Shown one piece after another: positions 19,750 to 28,263 of a stretch of DNA of 64,000 nucleotides. Source of the DNA: Stappia stellulata (lineage in GTDB: Bacteria; Pseudomonadota; Alphaproteobacteria; Rhizobiales; Stappiaceae); the NCBI RefSeq assembly GCF_020176715.1, contig NZ_JAIVMF010000006.1:147334-211333 (forward strand), written 5' to 3'. The notes beneath the pieces were generated by a model that worked only from the letters and a program-made list of their open reading frames with translations, was not told where the DNA came from and did not search any database. The first letter of the stretch is position 1; the number at the start of each line of letters is the position of its first letter. The translations under genes and the position numbers were made by a program.

Positions 19750-20736
19750 ATGCCGAAGAAGAAGCCGCTGGTCGTCGTGACACGCAAGTTGCCGGATGTC
19801 GTGGAGACTCGCATGCGCGAGCTCTTCGAAACCCGGCTCAACGATACGGACCGGCCGCTCAGCCAGGCGGAGCTGGTGGAGGCGGTGAAGACGGCCGATG
19901 TCGTCGTGCCGACCGTGACCGACCGCATCGATTCCGCCGTCCTGTCGCAGGCAGGTCCGAACCTCAGGCTGATCGCCAACTTCGGCAATGGCGTCGACAA
20001 CATCGACGTCGTCACCGCCAACAACCGCGGCATCACCGTCACCAACACACCCGGCGTGCTGACGGAAGACACCGCCGACATGACCATGGCGCTGATGCTG
20101 GGCGTTCCGCGCCGCATCGCCGAAGGCATCAAGGTGATGGAGCACGGCGAGTGGGCCGGATGGTCGCCGACCTGGATGCTCGGTCACCGGATCTCGGGCA
20201 AGCGGCTCGGCATCGTCGGCATGGGCCGCATCGGCCAGGCGGTGGCGCGCCGCGCCAAGGCGTTCGGCATGTCGATCCACTACCACAACCGCCGCCGGGT
20301 GCCGGAAGCGACCGAAGAGGCGCTCGAGGCGACCTATTGGGACAGCCTCGACCAGATGCTGGCGCGCATGGACGTGGTTTCGGTGCATTGCCCGCACACG
20401 CCGGCGACCTACCACCTCTTGTCGGCGCGGCGGCTGAAGCTGATGAAGCCGGACGCCTATCTGGTCAACACCGCCCGCGGGGAAGTGATCGACGAGGCGG
20501 CGCTGATCCGTCAGCTCGAAGCCGGTCAGCTCGCGGGCGCGGGCCTCGACGTGTTCGAGCACGAGCCGGCGGTCAACCCCAAGCTGGTGTCCTCCGACAA
20601 GGTGGTGCTGCTGCCGCACATGGGATCGGCCACCATCGAGGGCCGCATCGACATGGGTGAGAAGGTGATCATCAACATCAAGACCTTCATGGACGGTCAC
20701 CGTCCGCCGGACCGCGTGCTACCCTCGATGCTGTGA
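19750..20736 (+). CDS. D-2-hydroxyacid dehydrogenase (glyoxylate/hydroxypyruvate reductase-like)
   Basis: This NAD(P)-dependent oxidoreductase of 328 aa probably reduces glyoxylate or hydroxypyruvate. The Rossmann motif 'GKRLGIVGMGRIGQAVA' lies near residue 155. The catalytic triad is visible as Arg in 'VNTARGEVID', Glu in 'GLDVFEHEP' and His in 'LLPHMGSAT'. 'FGNGVDNIDV' is typical of the GyaR-like branch. GAGGAG precedes the ATG. Transcription is expected to stop at the hairpin at 20765-20811. The substrate is assigned by family only. Confidence 0.9.
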   Translation: MPKKKPLVVVTRKLPDVVETRMRELFETRLNDTDRPLSQAELVEAVKTADVVVPTVTDRIDSAVLSQAGPNLRLIANFGNGVDNIDVVTANNRGITVTNTPGVLTEDTADMTMALMLGVPRRIAEGIKVMEHGEWAGWSPTWMLGHRISGKRLGIVGMGRIGQAVARRAKAFGMSIHYHNRRRVPEATEEALEATYWDSLDQMLARMDVVSVHCPHTPATYHLLSARRLKLMKPDAYLVNTARGEVIDEAALIRQLEAGQLAGAGLDVFEHEPAVNPKLVSSDKVVLLPHMGSATIEGRIDMGEKVIINIKTFMDGHRPPDRVLPSML

Positions 20737-20764
20737 GGCGAGAGAAACTCCCAATGATCGTTCC

Positions 20765-20811
20765 AACGCCCGTGAAAAGGTCCGCTTTCGGATCGATTCG
20801 CGGGCGTTTTC
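20765..20811 (+). terminator. terminator after the 2-hydroxyacid dehydrogenase
   Basis: AACGCCCGTGAA (20765-20776) pairs with TTCGCGGGCGTT (20797-20808), 12 positions with a single G-T wobble, and the arm ends in TTTT. It lies between the stop codons of two converging genes. On the minus strand the 5' side reads TTCACGGGCGTTGG, so it could also slow dnaQ transcripts. Confidence 0.75.
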
Positions 20812-20835
20812 ATTGAGGATCGACGTGCAAGAGGC

Positions 20836-21543
20836 TCAGTCGGCGTCGTAGCGCCGCCAGAGCGCGGCCTCGCCCATGCCGGCGACGAAAGCGCGATGCG
20901 CCTCGATCTCGGCTTCGCCCAGCAACGGTGGCAACGGCCTGGGACGCGGACGCGCCGGCACGCGCGCGCGCCTGGATTCGGACCCGGAATAATCGGCCTC
21001 ATCCTCCACCGACAGGGCAAGCCCGGCCTGTTTTCCGCCGATCAGCTCGATATAGACTTCCGCCAGGATCTCGGAATCGAGCAGCGCGCCGTGTTTGGTT
21101 CGCCGCGAATTGTCGATCCCGTAGCGCGAGCACAGCGCATCGAGCGAGGCCGGCGATCCGGGGTGCTTGCGCCGGGCGATCGCCAGGGTATCGAGCACCT
21201 GCTCGGCCGGGAACGGGCCGAGACCAAGCCGTCCGAGCTCCATGTTGATGAAGCCCATGTCGAAGGCGGCGTTGTGGATCACCAGCGTCGCGTCGTCGAC
21301 GAACTCGAGAAACTCCTGCGCGACCTCGGCGAACTTCGGCTTGTCTGCCAGAAACTCTTCCGACAGTCCGTGCACGTTGAAGGCCTCGATGGGCATGTCG
21401 CGTTCGGGATTGAGATAGACGTGGTAGGTGCGCCCCGTCGGCACGTGGTTGATCAGCTCCACGCCGCCGATCTCGACGAGCCGGTCGCCGTTTCGCGGAT
21501 CGAGCCCGGTGGTTTCCGTGTCGAAGGCAATTTCACGGCGCAT
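20836..21543 (-). CDS. dnaQ: DNA polymerase III epsilon subunit (proofreading exonuclease)
   Basis: DnaQ is the 3'-5' proofreading subunit bound to DnaE in the replicase core. The DEDDh motifs are in place: ExoI 'AFDTETTGLDP' (Asp8, Glu10), ExoII 'VIHNAAFDMGFIN', and ExoIII 'HGALLDSEILAEVY' with the catalytic His. A Pro/Arg-rich linker and the C-terminal alpha-binding part complete 235 aa. The ATG at 21543 aligns with family starts; a TTG ten codons upstream is not needed. It stands at the end of the minus-strand run coaE-aroE-maf-PPDK regulator, with 164 bp between coaE and dnaQ. Confidence 0.95.
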   Translation of the reverse strand: MRREIAFDTETTGLDPRNGDRLVEIGGVELINHVPTGRTYHVYLNPERDMPIEAFNVHGLSEEFLADKPKFAEVAQEFLEFVDDATLVIHNAAFDMGFINMELGRLGLGPFPAEQVLDTLAIARRKHPGSPASLDALCSRYGIDNSRRTKHGALLDSEILAEVYIELIGGKQAGLALSVEDEADYSGSESRRARVPARPRPRPLPPLLGEAEIEAHRAFVAGMGEAALWRRYDAD

Positions 21544-21707
21544 GGCGGCAGGACTCTCTTGCAGGACCGCCAAACGCGGGGATCACCAGTGGCGATGCGA
21601 TTGTCACCGGCACCAGTCTTGGCACGGCGGGCGGATCGCTCAAGCGGCGCGCGGAAAATCCACCGGAGATCCCCGGCTTTTCCACATGTGAGCGACACGC
21701 AGTCCGC

Positions 21708-22295
21708 TCAGCCCAGAGCGGCAAGGGCGCGCAGGATCGCTGCAACGCTGCGTTCGGCGTGGGACATGCCGTGGCCGGTGTCCACAAGGAAATGCGCGCG
21801 ACGGCGCTTCTGCGCGTCGGGCATCTGCTTGGCCAGGATCGCGGCGAAGATTTCCTCGGTCATGCCGGGCCTCGCCAGCACGCGGGCGCGCTGCACCTGC
21901 GCATCCGCCGTAACGACGATGCTGGCGTGAACCCGCGCTTCGCCGCCGGTTTCAAACAGCAACGGAATATCCAGCACGGCGACGCGGGCGCCAGAGGCTT
22001 TCGCCGCCTGCAGGAAGGCGGTCTCGCGCGCGCGCACCAGCGGATGCACGATGGCCTCAAGCCGCTTCATCTCCTCCGGCTTGCCGATCACACGGGCACC
22101 GAGCGCCTTGCGGTCGACGACACCGTCGGTCACCGTTCCGGGAAAGGCGGCCTCGATCGCCGGCCCGCCTTCGCTTCGATAAAGAGCGTGGACGGCCGCA
22201 TCCGCATCGTAAACGGCAGCGCCGGCGGCCGCGAACATGGCGGCCGTGGTCGATTTGCCCATGCCGATGGAGCCGGTGAGGCCAACGACAATCAC
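21708..22295 (-). CDS. coaE: dephospho-CoA kinase
   Basis: CoaE phosphorylates the ribose 3'-OH of dephospho-CoA, the last step of coenzyme A synthesis. The P-loop '[12 protein letters not shown]' is at residues 5-16, followed by the CoA-domain '[10 protein letters not shown]' and the lid region '[16 protein letters not shown]'. The 195-aa length is usual. It starts with GTG (22293-22295), overlapping the aroE stop as GTGA, so it is translationally coupled to aroE. Confidence 0.95.
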   Translation of the reverse strand: MIVVGLTGSIGMGKSTTAAMFAAAGAAVYDADAAVHALYRSEGGPAIEAAFPGTVTDGVVDRKALGARVIGKPEEMKRLEAIVHPLVRARETAFLQAAKASGARVAVLDIPLLFETGGEARVHASIVVTADAQVQRARVLARPGMTEEIFAAILAKQMPDAQKRRRAHFLVDTGHGMSHAERSVAAILRALAALG

Positions 22296-23131
22296 GGCGA
22301 AACGCCCAGATCGGCCAGGACGAGCCTCCGCAATGCATCGTCAACCTCGGGTCGCACGCCGAACCAGCGCTCGAAGCCCGGCACCGCCTGATGAAGCAGC
22401 ATGCCAAGGCCGTCGACGATCGGATGTCCCCTGTCCCGGGCCGCCTGCAACAAAGGCGTGACCAGCGGCGCATAGACGATGTCGGTCACCAGCGCCTCGA
22501 CCGGCAGGGGAGACAGGTCCAGATCGAGCGGCGGCTGTCCTTCCATGCCAAGCGACGTCGTGTTCACGAGAAGATCGGTTCTCCCCAGGATGTCCGCCAG
22601 ATAGTCCCAGGAAACGGCTTTTGCGACGGGAGCGAAACGGTCCGCCAGGTCCTGCGCTTTGGACAGAGTGCGATTGGCGATAAGCACCTTTTCCACACCA
22701 CGGGAGGCCAATGCCCAGACAATTGCGCGTGCGGCACCGCCGGCGCCGAGCACGAGGGCGCTTTTGGTGCGCGCATCCCAGCCCGGCGCCTGTTGATCGA
22801 GGTTGCCGAGAAACCCGAGGCCGTCGGTGTTGGCACCCATCAACCGGCCACTGTCGTCGAGCCACAGCGTGTTGGCCGCGCCCATGGCCCGGGCCGCATC
22901 GTCCAGCTCGTCGCAGCAGGCTGCGGCCACTTCCTTGTGCGGGACGGTGACATTGCAGCCGACCAGCCCACTCTTTGCGAAGGCGCGATAGAATGTCTCT
23001 GCCGTCGCCGGTTCGACCGCGACACGGTCATAGGTACCGTCGATGCCGTGGTGCTTCAGCCAGTATCCGTGGATCAGCGGCGAGCGGGAGTGTGCGACCG
23101 GAAATCCGGTGATTGCGGCGCGACGGGTCAT
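22292..23131 (-). CDS. aroE: shikimate dehydrogenase
   Basis: AroE reduces 3-dehydroshikimate to shikimate with NADPH in chorismate synthesis. The 279-aa protein has the substrate motif '[19 protein letters not shown]', the catalytic Lys66 in 'NVTVPHKEV', '[11 protein letters not shown]', the Rossmann loop '[16 protein letters not shown]' and the '[11 protein letters not shown]' NADP-binding stretch. The start overlaps the maf stop (ATGA, 23128-23131) and its own stop overlaps coaE. These four-base overlaps make maf-aroE-coaE one translationally linked unit. Confidence 0.96.
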   Translation of the reverse strand: MTRRAAITGFPVAHSRSPLIHGYWLKHHGIDGTYDRVAVEPATAETFYRAFAKSGLVGCNVTVPHKEVAAACCDELDDAARAMGAANTLWLDDSGRLMGANTDGLGFLGNLDQQAPGWDARTKSALVLGAGGAARAIVWALASRGVEKVLIANRTLSKAQDLADRFAPVAKAVSWDYLADILGRTDLLVNTTSLGMEGQPPLDLDLSPLPVEALVTDIVYAPLVTPLLQAARDRGHPIVDGLGMLLHQAVPGFERWFGVRPEVDDALRRLVLADLGVSP

Positions 23132-23724
23132 GCCTCGATGGCGCCCTGCTCGCGCAGCCTGGCCAGAAGCGGCAGCAGTGGCAGCCCGAGGACGGAGAAA
23201 TAATCGCCGTCGATCGTCTCGAACAATTGCACGCCCGGCCCTTCCAGCTGATAGGCCCCGACACTGGTGAGGGCGACCTCGCCGACCTGGGCGAGATAGC
23301 GTCCGACAAAGGCCGGGCCGAAATCGCGCATCTTGAGCCGGACCGTTGCGACATGGCGCCACAGCGTTTCGCCATCGCGGGCCAGTGTGACAGCGGAATG
23401 CAACGCATGCGTCTTGCCGGACATGGCAAGCAACTGCCGGCGGGCAGCCTCCATGTCATCCGGCTTTGTCAGCCGGTTGCCCTCGAATTCCAGCACTTGA
23501 TCGGCACCGATCACCAAGGCGCCGGGATGGCGTTCGCTGACGGCCTGTGCCTTTGCCTCCGCCAGCACCTCGGCGATGTCGGCGGGCGGAAAGCCGCTCT
23601 TCAGAAGCGGCTCCTCAATGGCGCGTTCGTCGACATCGGCGGGATCGACGATAATGTTTAGGCCGGCGTTGCGCAGGAGTTCGCCGCGGATGCGGCTTGC
23701 GCTGGCGAGAATGATTTCGGTCAT
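23128..23724 (-). CDS. Maf-family nucleoside triphosphate pyrophosphatase
   Basis: Maf proteins hydrolyse modified or non-canonical nucleotides to monophosphates and influence septum formation. The 198-aa protein starts with the signature 'ILASASRIRGELL', where the Ser-Arg pair normally binds phosphate. It carries 'VIGADQVLEFEG' with the catalytic Asp and ends with 'DYFSVLGLPLLPLLARL'. Its place in the maf-aroE-coaE-dnaQ row next to the origin is conserved in Rhizobiales. Confidence 0.92.
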   Translation of the reverse strand: MTEIILASASRIRGELLRNAGLNIIVDPADVDERAIEEPLLKSGFPPADIAEVLAEAKAQAVSERHPGALVIGADQVLEFEGNRLTKPDDMEAARRQLLAMSGKTHALHSAVTLARDGETLWRHVATVRLKMRDFGPAFVGRYLAQVGEVALTSVGAYQLEGPGVQLFETIDGDYFSVLGLPLLPLLARLREQGAIEA

Positions 23725-23791
23725 GTCTGGGCCCGGAGTTTGGAAAACAAGGGATCGGATCGACGCAGGATTTCAGCTCCTTACGGCAATA

Positions 23792-24643
23792 TCAGGGGGT
23801 CGGCGGTCGTTCCAGCGCGTTCTTGTGCGCCCGGTAAAGGCTCATGATCTCCGCCGCGGTCTCTTCGATGGAGCGGCGCGTGACATCGATCACCGGCCAG
23901 CCGCGTTCGGCGCAAAGCTTTCGCGTCGCCGCGATTTCGGCGGCAATGGCACGGCGGTCGACATAGCTCTCGTTGGCGAAATTCGCCGCGTTCAGCGACA
24001 GGATCCGGTTTTGCCGCACCTGCTGGATCCGTTCCACCGATGCGATCACCGCGACCACCATCGCCCGGCGCACCTCGAAAAGCTGATAGGGCAGCCGGAT
24101 TTCGGGAACAATGGGAATGTTCGCCGCCTTGATCCCGCGATTGGCGAGATAGATGCAGGTCGGCGTCTTGGATGTCCGGCTGACCCCCAGAAGCACCACG
24201 TCGGCCTCGTCCAGATTGTCGGGAATCTGGCCATCGTCATGCATCATGGTGAAATTCAACGCGTCGATGCGATGAAAATACTCGGCATCCAGCGCGTGCT
24301 GGCCGCCGACCCGGCCGGTCAGCTGCACATTGAGATAGGACTGAAACACCGAGAACACCGGCGACAGGATGTTGACGCAGGGAATGCCGAGCGCGCGGCT
24401 TGCCCGTTCGAGCCGCTCGGCCAGTTCCGCATCGACCAGCGTGTAGAGGACGATCCCCGGCGTGTTCTCGATCTCGGCGATCGCCTTGTCGAGCTGGCGC
24501 AGCGTCCGCATCAGCGGATAGACGTGTTCAATCGCCTGCACATCTTCATATTGCGCCGTCGCGGCACGTGCCACGGTCATCAGCGTCTCGCCGGTGGAAT
24601 CCGAAACCATGTGCAAATGAAAGAAGTTACGGGATTTTCCCAA
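23792..24643 (-). CDS. pyruvate phosphate dikinase regulatory protein (DUF299)
   Basis: This is a bifunctional kinase/pyrophosphorylase that would switch pyruvate phosphate dikinase or PEP synthase off and on by ADP-dependent threonine phosphorylation. The 283-aa protein opens with 'FFHLHMVSDSTGETL' and has the P-loop 'GVSRTSKTPTCIYLAN' near residue 150, both diagnostic of DUF299. The best start is TTG at 24641-24643, with GGGGA 8 bases upstream; the first ATG lies inside the conserved region. Relatives of this gene flank hemE and the replication origin in Caulobacter and Rickettsia, as I recall. Confidence 0.92.
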   Translation of the reverse strand: MGKSRNFFHLHMVSDSTGETLMTVARAATAQYEDVQAIEHVYPLMRTLRQLDKAIAEIENTPGIVLYTLVDAELAERLERASRALGIPCVNILSPVFSVFQSYLNVQLTGRVGGQHALDAEYFHRIDALNFTMMHDDGQIPDNLDEADVVLLGVSRTSKTPTCIYLANRGIKAANIPIVPEIRLPYQLFEVRRAMVVAVIASVERIQQVRQNRILSLNAANFANESYVDRRAIAAEIAATRKLCAERGWPVIDVTRRSIEETAAEIMSLYRAHKNALERPPTP

Positions 24644-25075
24644 GCTGTTATCCCCGTGTCACGGTTTTGATGTTCATAAAGGCCCCCGGTCTGGGCATAA
24701 GTTGGCAGCGGGCCGTCCACCATGCCCGAAGCGCAAAAACAATCAACAATTCACACCGCCGCGGGACCCGGATCCGAAAGCGTTCCCTGGAGTGGGGACA
24801 ACCGGTTTGTTCCTTCGCCATCCCCAGAAAGGGCGCGTGCGACTCAAAGGTTAACAAGAAGTTAACCATAGCGCACCGGCTTGAAAAAATTATCGGAATC
24901 CGGGTTGTCACCGGTTGGCACGAGACTCTTTTCAGAGGAAACTCCTCGACAGCTTCGCCATGAATGAGTCATGTGGAGAGGTGTCGACAACCGGCAATCC
25001 CGGATGTCCACCGACAAACAAAAACAACAGAATCCAGATTCAGGATTCTTTTCTTTTTTTTAGAAGGGGGTGTTC
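24644..25075. other. putative chromosomal replication origin (oriC)
   Basis: This 432-bp non-coding gap lies between the DUF299 gene and hemE, the position of the Caulobacter and Rickettsia origins. It is less GC-rich than its surroundings, with a T-rich tract at 25048-25061. Signals seen: a perfect CtrA site (24851-24866); TCCCCA hexamers at 24821-24826 (+) and 24793-24798 (-), like weak DnaA boxes described in Caulobacter; DnaA-box-like TTATCCCCG (24648-24656) and TGTGGAGAG (24972-24980, reverse strand), each two mismatches from TTATCCACA; GACAACC at 24797 and 24986 (+) and 24903 (-); six GANTC sites; and a near-match to an IHF site at 24741-24753. No perfect DnaA box is present. Origin function is inference from position plus motifs. 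Confidence 0.75.
24851..24866 (+). promoter_or_regulatory. CtrA binding site
   Basis: TTAACAAGAAGTTAAC matches the full CtrA consensus TTAA-N7-TTAAC exactly and is further symmetrical as GGTTAAC/GTTAACC. In Caulobacter, CtrA bound to such sites in the origin represses replication initiation. The site is in the middle of the proposed oriC and about 210 bp upstream of hemE. Confidence 0.8.
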
Positions 25076-26122
25076 GTGTCTCAGACAAGCTCGCGACGGG
25101 TCATGCGTGTGCTCGAAGGAGATCGGCTCTGGCCGCCTCCCGTCTGGATGATGCGTCAGGCCGGCAGATACCTTCCCGAATACCGCGAAGTTCGTTCAAA
25201 GAAGGTTAATTTTTTGGAATTCTGCTATGACACGGATCTGGCGACGGAGGTCACCCTCCAGCCCATCCGCCGTTATGGCTTTGATGCGGCAATCCTGTTT
25301 TCCGATATTTTCGTTGTCCCCGACGCGCTCGGATATCCCGTTCGCTTCGAGGAAGGCCGTGGACCGGTGCTCGATCCGCTCAGGTCCGGCCTGGTGGACC
25401 AGCTCGACCAGGGACGGGCGGAACAGCATCTTGATCCCGTGATCGCGACCGTGCGCCGCCTGCGGGCCGAACTTCCGGAAGAGACGACGCTTCTCGGCTT
25501 CTGCGGAGCCCCCTGGACGGTCGCTTGCTACTCCGTGGCCGGTCACACCACCCAGGACCAGATCGCCGCCCGTGTCGGCGCCTATCGCGATCCTGAGCTG
25601 ATGCAATCCTTCATCGACCAGCTGGTCCCCGCATCCATCCGGTACCTGATCCGCCAGTTCGAGGCGGGTGCCGATGCGGTGCAGGTATTCGATACCTGGG
25701 CGGGCGTCCTCGACGATGCCGGTTTCGCGCGCTGGTCGATCGCCCCGACGAAGGCGATTGTCGCCGGCGTGAAAGCCGTGGTTCCGCATGCCAAGATCAT
25801 CGGATTTCCCAAGGCATCGGCCGCGCGGCTGAAGACCTATATCGCCGAGACGGGCGTCGATGCCGTCGGTCTCGACTGGACGGTGCCGGGCGCGCTGGCG
25901 CAGGACGTGCAGCGCATGGTGCCGGTGCAGGGCAATCTCGATCCGATGCGTCTTGTGGCGGGAGGCGCCGCACTCGACGAGGGTGTCGACCAGGTGCTCA
26001 AGACGCTTGGCGACGGACCGCTTGTGTTCAATCTCGGCCATGGCGTCACGCCGGACGCGGATCCGGACAATGTGCGCCGCATGATCGAACGCGTCCGCGC
26101 GACGCCGGATCCCAGGGGCTGA
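25076..26122 (+). CDS. hemE: uroporphyrinogen decarboxylase
   Basis: HemE removes four carboxyl groups from uroporphyrinogen III to give coproporphyrinogen III in heme synthesis. The 348-aa protein has the signatures 'PPVWMMRQAGRYLPEYR' and 'FCGAPWTVACY', with the catalytic Asp region 'AILFSDIFVVPDALG', and ends in 'FNLGHGVTPDADPDNV'. It begins with GTG at 25076, five bases after AGAAGGGGG; a GTG at 25070 overlaps the ribosome site. hemJ follows after 7 bp. Confidence 0.97.
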   Translation: MSQTSSRRVMRVLEGDRLWPPPVWMMRQAGRYLPEYREVRSKKVNFLEFCYDTDLATEVTLQPIRRYGFDAAILFSDIFVVPDALGYPVRFEEGRGPVLDPLRSGLVDQLDQGRAEQHLDPVIATVRRLRAELPEETTLLGFCGAPWTVACYSVAGHTTQDQIAARVGAYRDPELMQSFIDQLVPASIRYLIRQFEAGADAVQVFDTWAGVLDDAGFARWSIAPTKAIVAGVKAVVPHAKIIGFPKASAARLKTYIAETGVDAVGLDWTVPGALAQDVQRMVPVQGNLDPMRLVAGGAALDEGVDQVLKTLGDGPLVFNLGHGVTPDADPDNVRRMIERVRATPDPRG

Positions 26123-26129
26123 TCCGCGA

Positions 26130-26555
26130 ATGCTCTATCTCTGGCTCAAGGCCCTTCACATCATGTCGGTGATCGCCTGGATGGCGGCGCTGTTCTATTT
26201 GCCGCGGCTGTTCGTCTATCACGCGGAAACCGAGACGGGCACGCAGCAAAGCGAAACCTTCAAGATCATGGAACGGCGCCTGCTCAAGGCGATCATGACG
26301 CCCGCAATGATCGCAAGCTGGGTGTTCGGCCTTTGGGTCGCCTATGAGGGCGGGTTTTTTCGCGACGGCTGGTTTCACGCCAAGCTCGCGCTGGTCCTGA
26401 TCATGAGCGGCTATCACGGTTATCTGGCCCGCTGCGTCAGGGCGTTTGCCGACGACCAAAACACCCGCAGCCATCGGCACTACCGGATTGTCAACGAAGT
26501 TCCGACCGTGCTGATGGTTGTGATCGTCATTCTGGTGGTGATCAAGCCGTTCTGA
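26130..26555 (+). CDS. hemJ: protoporphyrinogen IX oxidase HemJ
   Basis: HemJ oxidises protoporphyrinogen IX to protoporphyrin IX in the inner membrane and is the usual enzyme in alphaproteobacteria without HemG/HemY. The 141-aa protein has four hydrophobic segments (about 5-25, 55-75, 83-103, 122-141). The conserved His10 is in 'KALHIMSVIAWMA', and the conserved basic/aromatic pattern 'LPRLFVYH' follows. It is 7 bp downstream of hemE, in the same operon. Confidence 0.93.
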   Translation: MLYLWLKALHIMSVIAWMAALFYLPRLFVYHAETETGTQQSETFKIMERRLLKAIMTPAMIASWVFGLWVAYEGGFFRDGWFHAKLALVLIMSGYHGYLARCVRAFADDQNTRSHRHYRIVNEVPTVLMVVIVILVVIKPF

Positions 26556-26861
26556 GCGCGTGATCTGCGATCTGCCGCAGGGTCTGCCTCATGCAAGACT
26601 GATGTTGCGGAGATTTAATCCGAAAGAAGTACGGAATCCCGCTTGCTCTCGTTCAATTAAAAATGTAGTTTCCGGAAACCTCAAATCCATTGGGCATGGT
26701 CTCAGGGTTCTTTTGCGGACACGCTGCGAGATCAGGCCGGTTCGAGAAGCCGGCTTTCGACCCACGGAATTCCCAACCTTTCAGTCGTACGATCCACTTG
26801 CCCATCGCTGCATGCGGATCGATTGTACCCAGTCACTCCAGAAGAAGACTCTCCCTAGCCC
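26556..26861. other. leader region of rho
   Basis: This 306-bp gap upstream of rho holds no supported gene. It contains an AT-richer stretch (about 26608-26690, with TTCAATTAAAAATG) suited to a promoter, but no convincing -35/-10 pair. Long 5' leaders are common for rho, which is autoregulated in many bacteria; that this one is used so is inference. Confidence 0.4.
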
Positions 26862-28127
26862 ATGCGGGAAATGAAACTCTCAGATCTCAAGATCAAGACA
26901 CCGACCGAACTTCTTGCTTTTGCCGAGGAACATGCGGTCGAAAATGCGAGCACCATGCGCAAGCAGGAGCTGATGTTCGCGATATTGAAGCAATTGGCTG
27001 ACCAGGATGTCGATATTATCGGCGAGGGCGTTGTCGAAGTGCTTCAGGACGGTTTCGGGTTCCTGCGATCCCCCGACGCCAATTATCTCCCCGGGCCGGA
27101 CGATATCTATATTTCCCCCTCCCAGATCCGGCGCTTTTCTCTGCGCACGGGTGACACGGTCGAAGGGGAGATCCGCAGTCCCAAGGATGGAGAGCGCTAT
27201 TTCGCGCTGCTCAAGGTCAACAAGATCAATTTCGAGGATCCCGACAAGGCCCGTCACAAGGTCCACTTCGACAACCTGACGCCGCTTTATCCCGACGAGC
27301 GGCTGAAGATGGAAGTCGAACTGCCGAACGGCAAGGACTTCACGGCACGGGTCATCGACCTGGTCGCGCCGCTTGGCAAGGGCCAGCGCGGGCTGATCAC
27401 CGCGCCGCCGCGGACCGGCAAGACGGTTGTCTTGCAGAACATCGCCAAGGCGATCACCACCAATCATCCCGAATGCTATCTGATCGTGCTGCTGATCGAC
27501 GAGCGGCCGGAAGAAGTCACCGACATGCAGCGCACGGTCAATGGCGAGGTCGTGTCGTCGACCTTCGACGAACCGGCGGTGCGCCACGTCCAGGTTGCCG
27601 AAATGGTGATCGAAAAGGCCAAGCGCCTCGTCGAGCACGGACGCGACGTCGTCATTCTCCTCGATTCGATCACGCGTCTCGGTCGCGCCTACAACACCGT
27701 CGTCCCGTCCTCGGGCAAGGTGCTGACCGGCGGTGTCGACGCCAATGCGCTGCAGCGTCCGAAGCGCTTCTTCGGTGCCGCGCGGAACATCGAGGAGGGC
27801 GGGTCGCTGACAATCATCGCCACCGCCCTGATCGATACCGGCAGCCGCATGGACGAAGTGATCTTCGAGGAGTTCAAGGGCACGGGCAATTCCGAGATCA
27901 TTCTCGACCGCAAGATCTCCGACAAGCGCGTGTTCCCGGCGATCGACATCCAGCGCTCCGGCACCCGCAAGGAAGAGCTGCTGGTCGATCCGGTCCAGCT
28001 CAAGAAGATGTTCGTCCTGCGCCGTATCCTCAATCCGATGGGCACGGTCGACGCCATCGAGTTCCTGCTCGACAAGCTGCGCCAGACCAAGTCGAACGAC
28101 GATTTCTTCGACAGCATGAACACCTGA
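26862..28127 (+). CDS. rho: transcription termination factor Rho
   Basis: Rho is the hexameric RNA-dependent ATPase that terminates untranslated transcripts. The 421-aa protein has the N-terminal helical domain '[15 protein letters not shown]', the RNA-binding OSB fold with '[15 protein letters not shown]', Walker A '[15 protein letters not shown]' near residue 185, Walker B '[16 protein letters not shown]', and the R-loop '[20 protein letters not shown]'. Start codons at 26862 and 26871 (ATG) are both possible; the first gives the usual alphaproteobacterial N-terminus. A strong hairpin terminator follows at 28175-28204. Confidence 0.98.
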   Translation: MREMKLSDLKIKTPTELLAFAEEHAVENASTMRKQELMFAILKQLADQDVDIIGEGVVEVLQDGFGFLRSPDANYLPGPDDIYISPSQIRRFSLRTGDTVEGEIRSPKDGERYFALLKVNKINFEDPDKARHKVHFDNLTPLYPDERLKMEVELPNGKDFTARVIDLVAPLGKGQRGLITAPPRTGKTVVLQNIAKAITTNHPECYLIVLLIDERPEEVTDMQRTVNGEVVSSTFDEPAVRHVQVAEMVIEKAKRLVEHGRDVVILLDSITRLGRAYNTVVPSSGKVLTGGVDANALQRPKRFFGAARNIEEGGSLTIIATALIDTGSRMDEVIFEEFKGTGNSEIILDRKISDKRVFPAIDIQRSGTRKEELLVDPVQLKKMFVLRRILNPMGTVDAIEFLLDKLRQTKSNDDFFDSMNT

Positions 28128-28162
28128 ACCGTTTGCGATCCCCGCGCGGGTCGCGCGGCGTC

Positions 28163-28178
28163 GGATTCACGTGGAACA
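28163..28178. promoter_or_regulatory. degenerate parS-like site 1
   Basis: The 16-mer centred on CACGTG (28168-28173) reads GGATTCACGTGGAACA, three mismatches from TGTTTCACGTGAAACA. It overlaps the left edge of the rho terminator and lies 38 bp from the next copy. Confidence 0.5.
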
Positions 28179-28204
28179 CCCGCAAGCGCGCTTGCGGGTG
28201 TTTT
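28175..28204 (+). terminator. Rho-independent terminator of rho
   Basis: AACACCCGCAAGC (28175-28187) pairs perfectly with GCTTGCGGGTGTT (28190-28202) and runs into TTTT (28201-28204). This 13-bp stem with a U-tract is one of the strongest terminators in the window. It sits 48 bp after the rho stop codon, between two parS-like sites. Confidence 0.9.
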
Positions 28205-28210
28205 GCATTG

Positions 28211-28226
28211 TGTTTCACGTGAATCA
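28211..28226. promoter_or_regulatory. parS-like site 2
   Basis: TGTTTCACGTGAATCA differs from TGTTTCACGTGAAACA at one position. It lies in the non-coding gap just before the GNAT gene. Confidence 0.8.
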
Positions 28227-28263
28227 GGCCGATTCGGTTGCGCAACAATGCAAGAGAGCGGAT

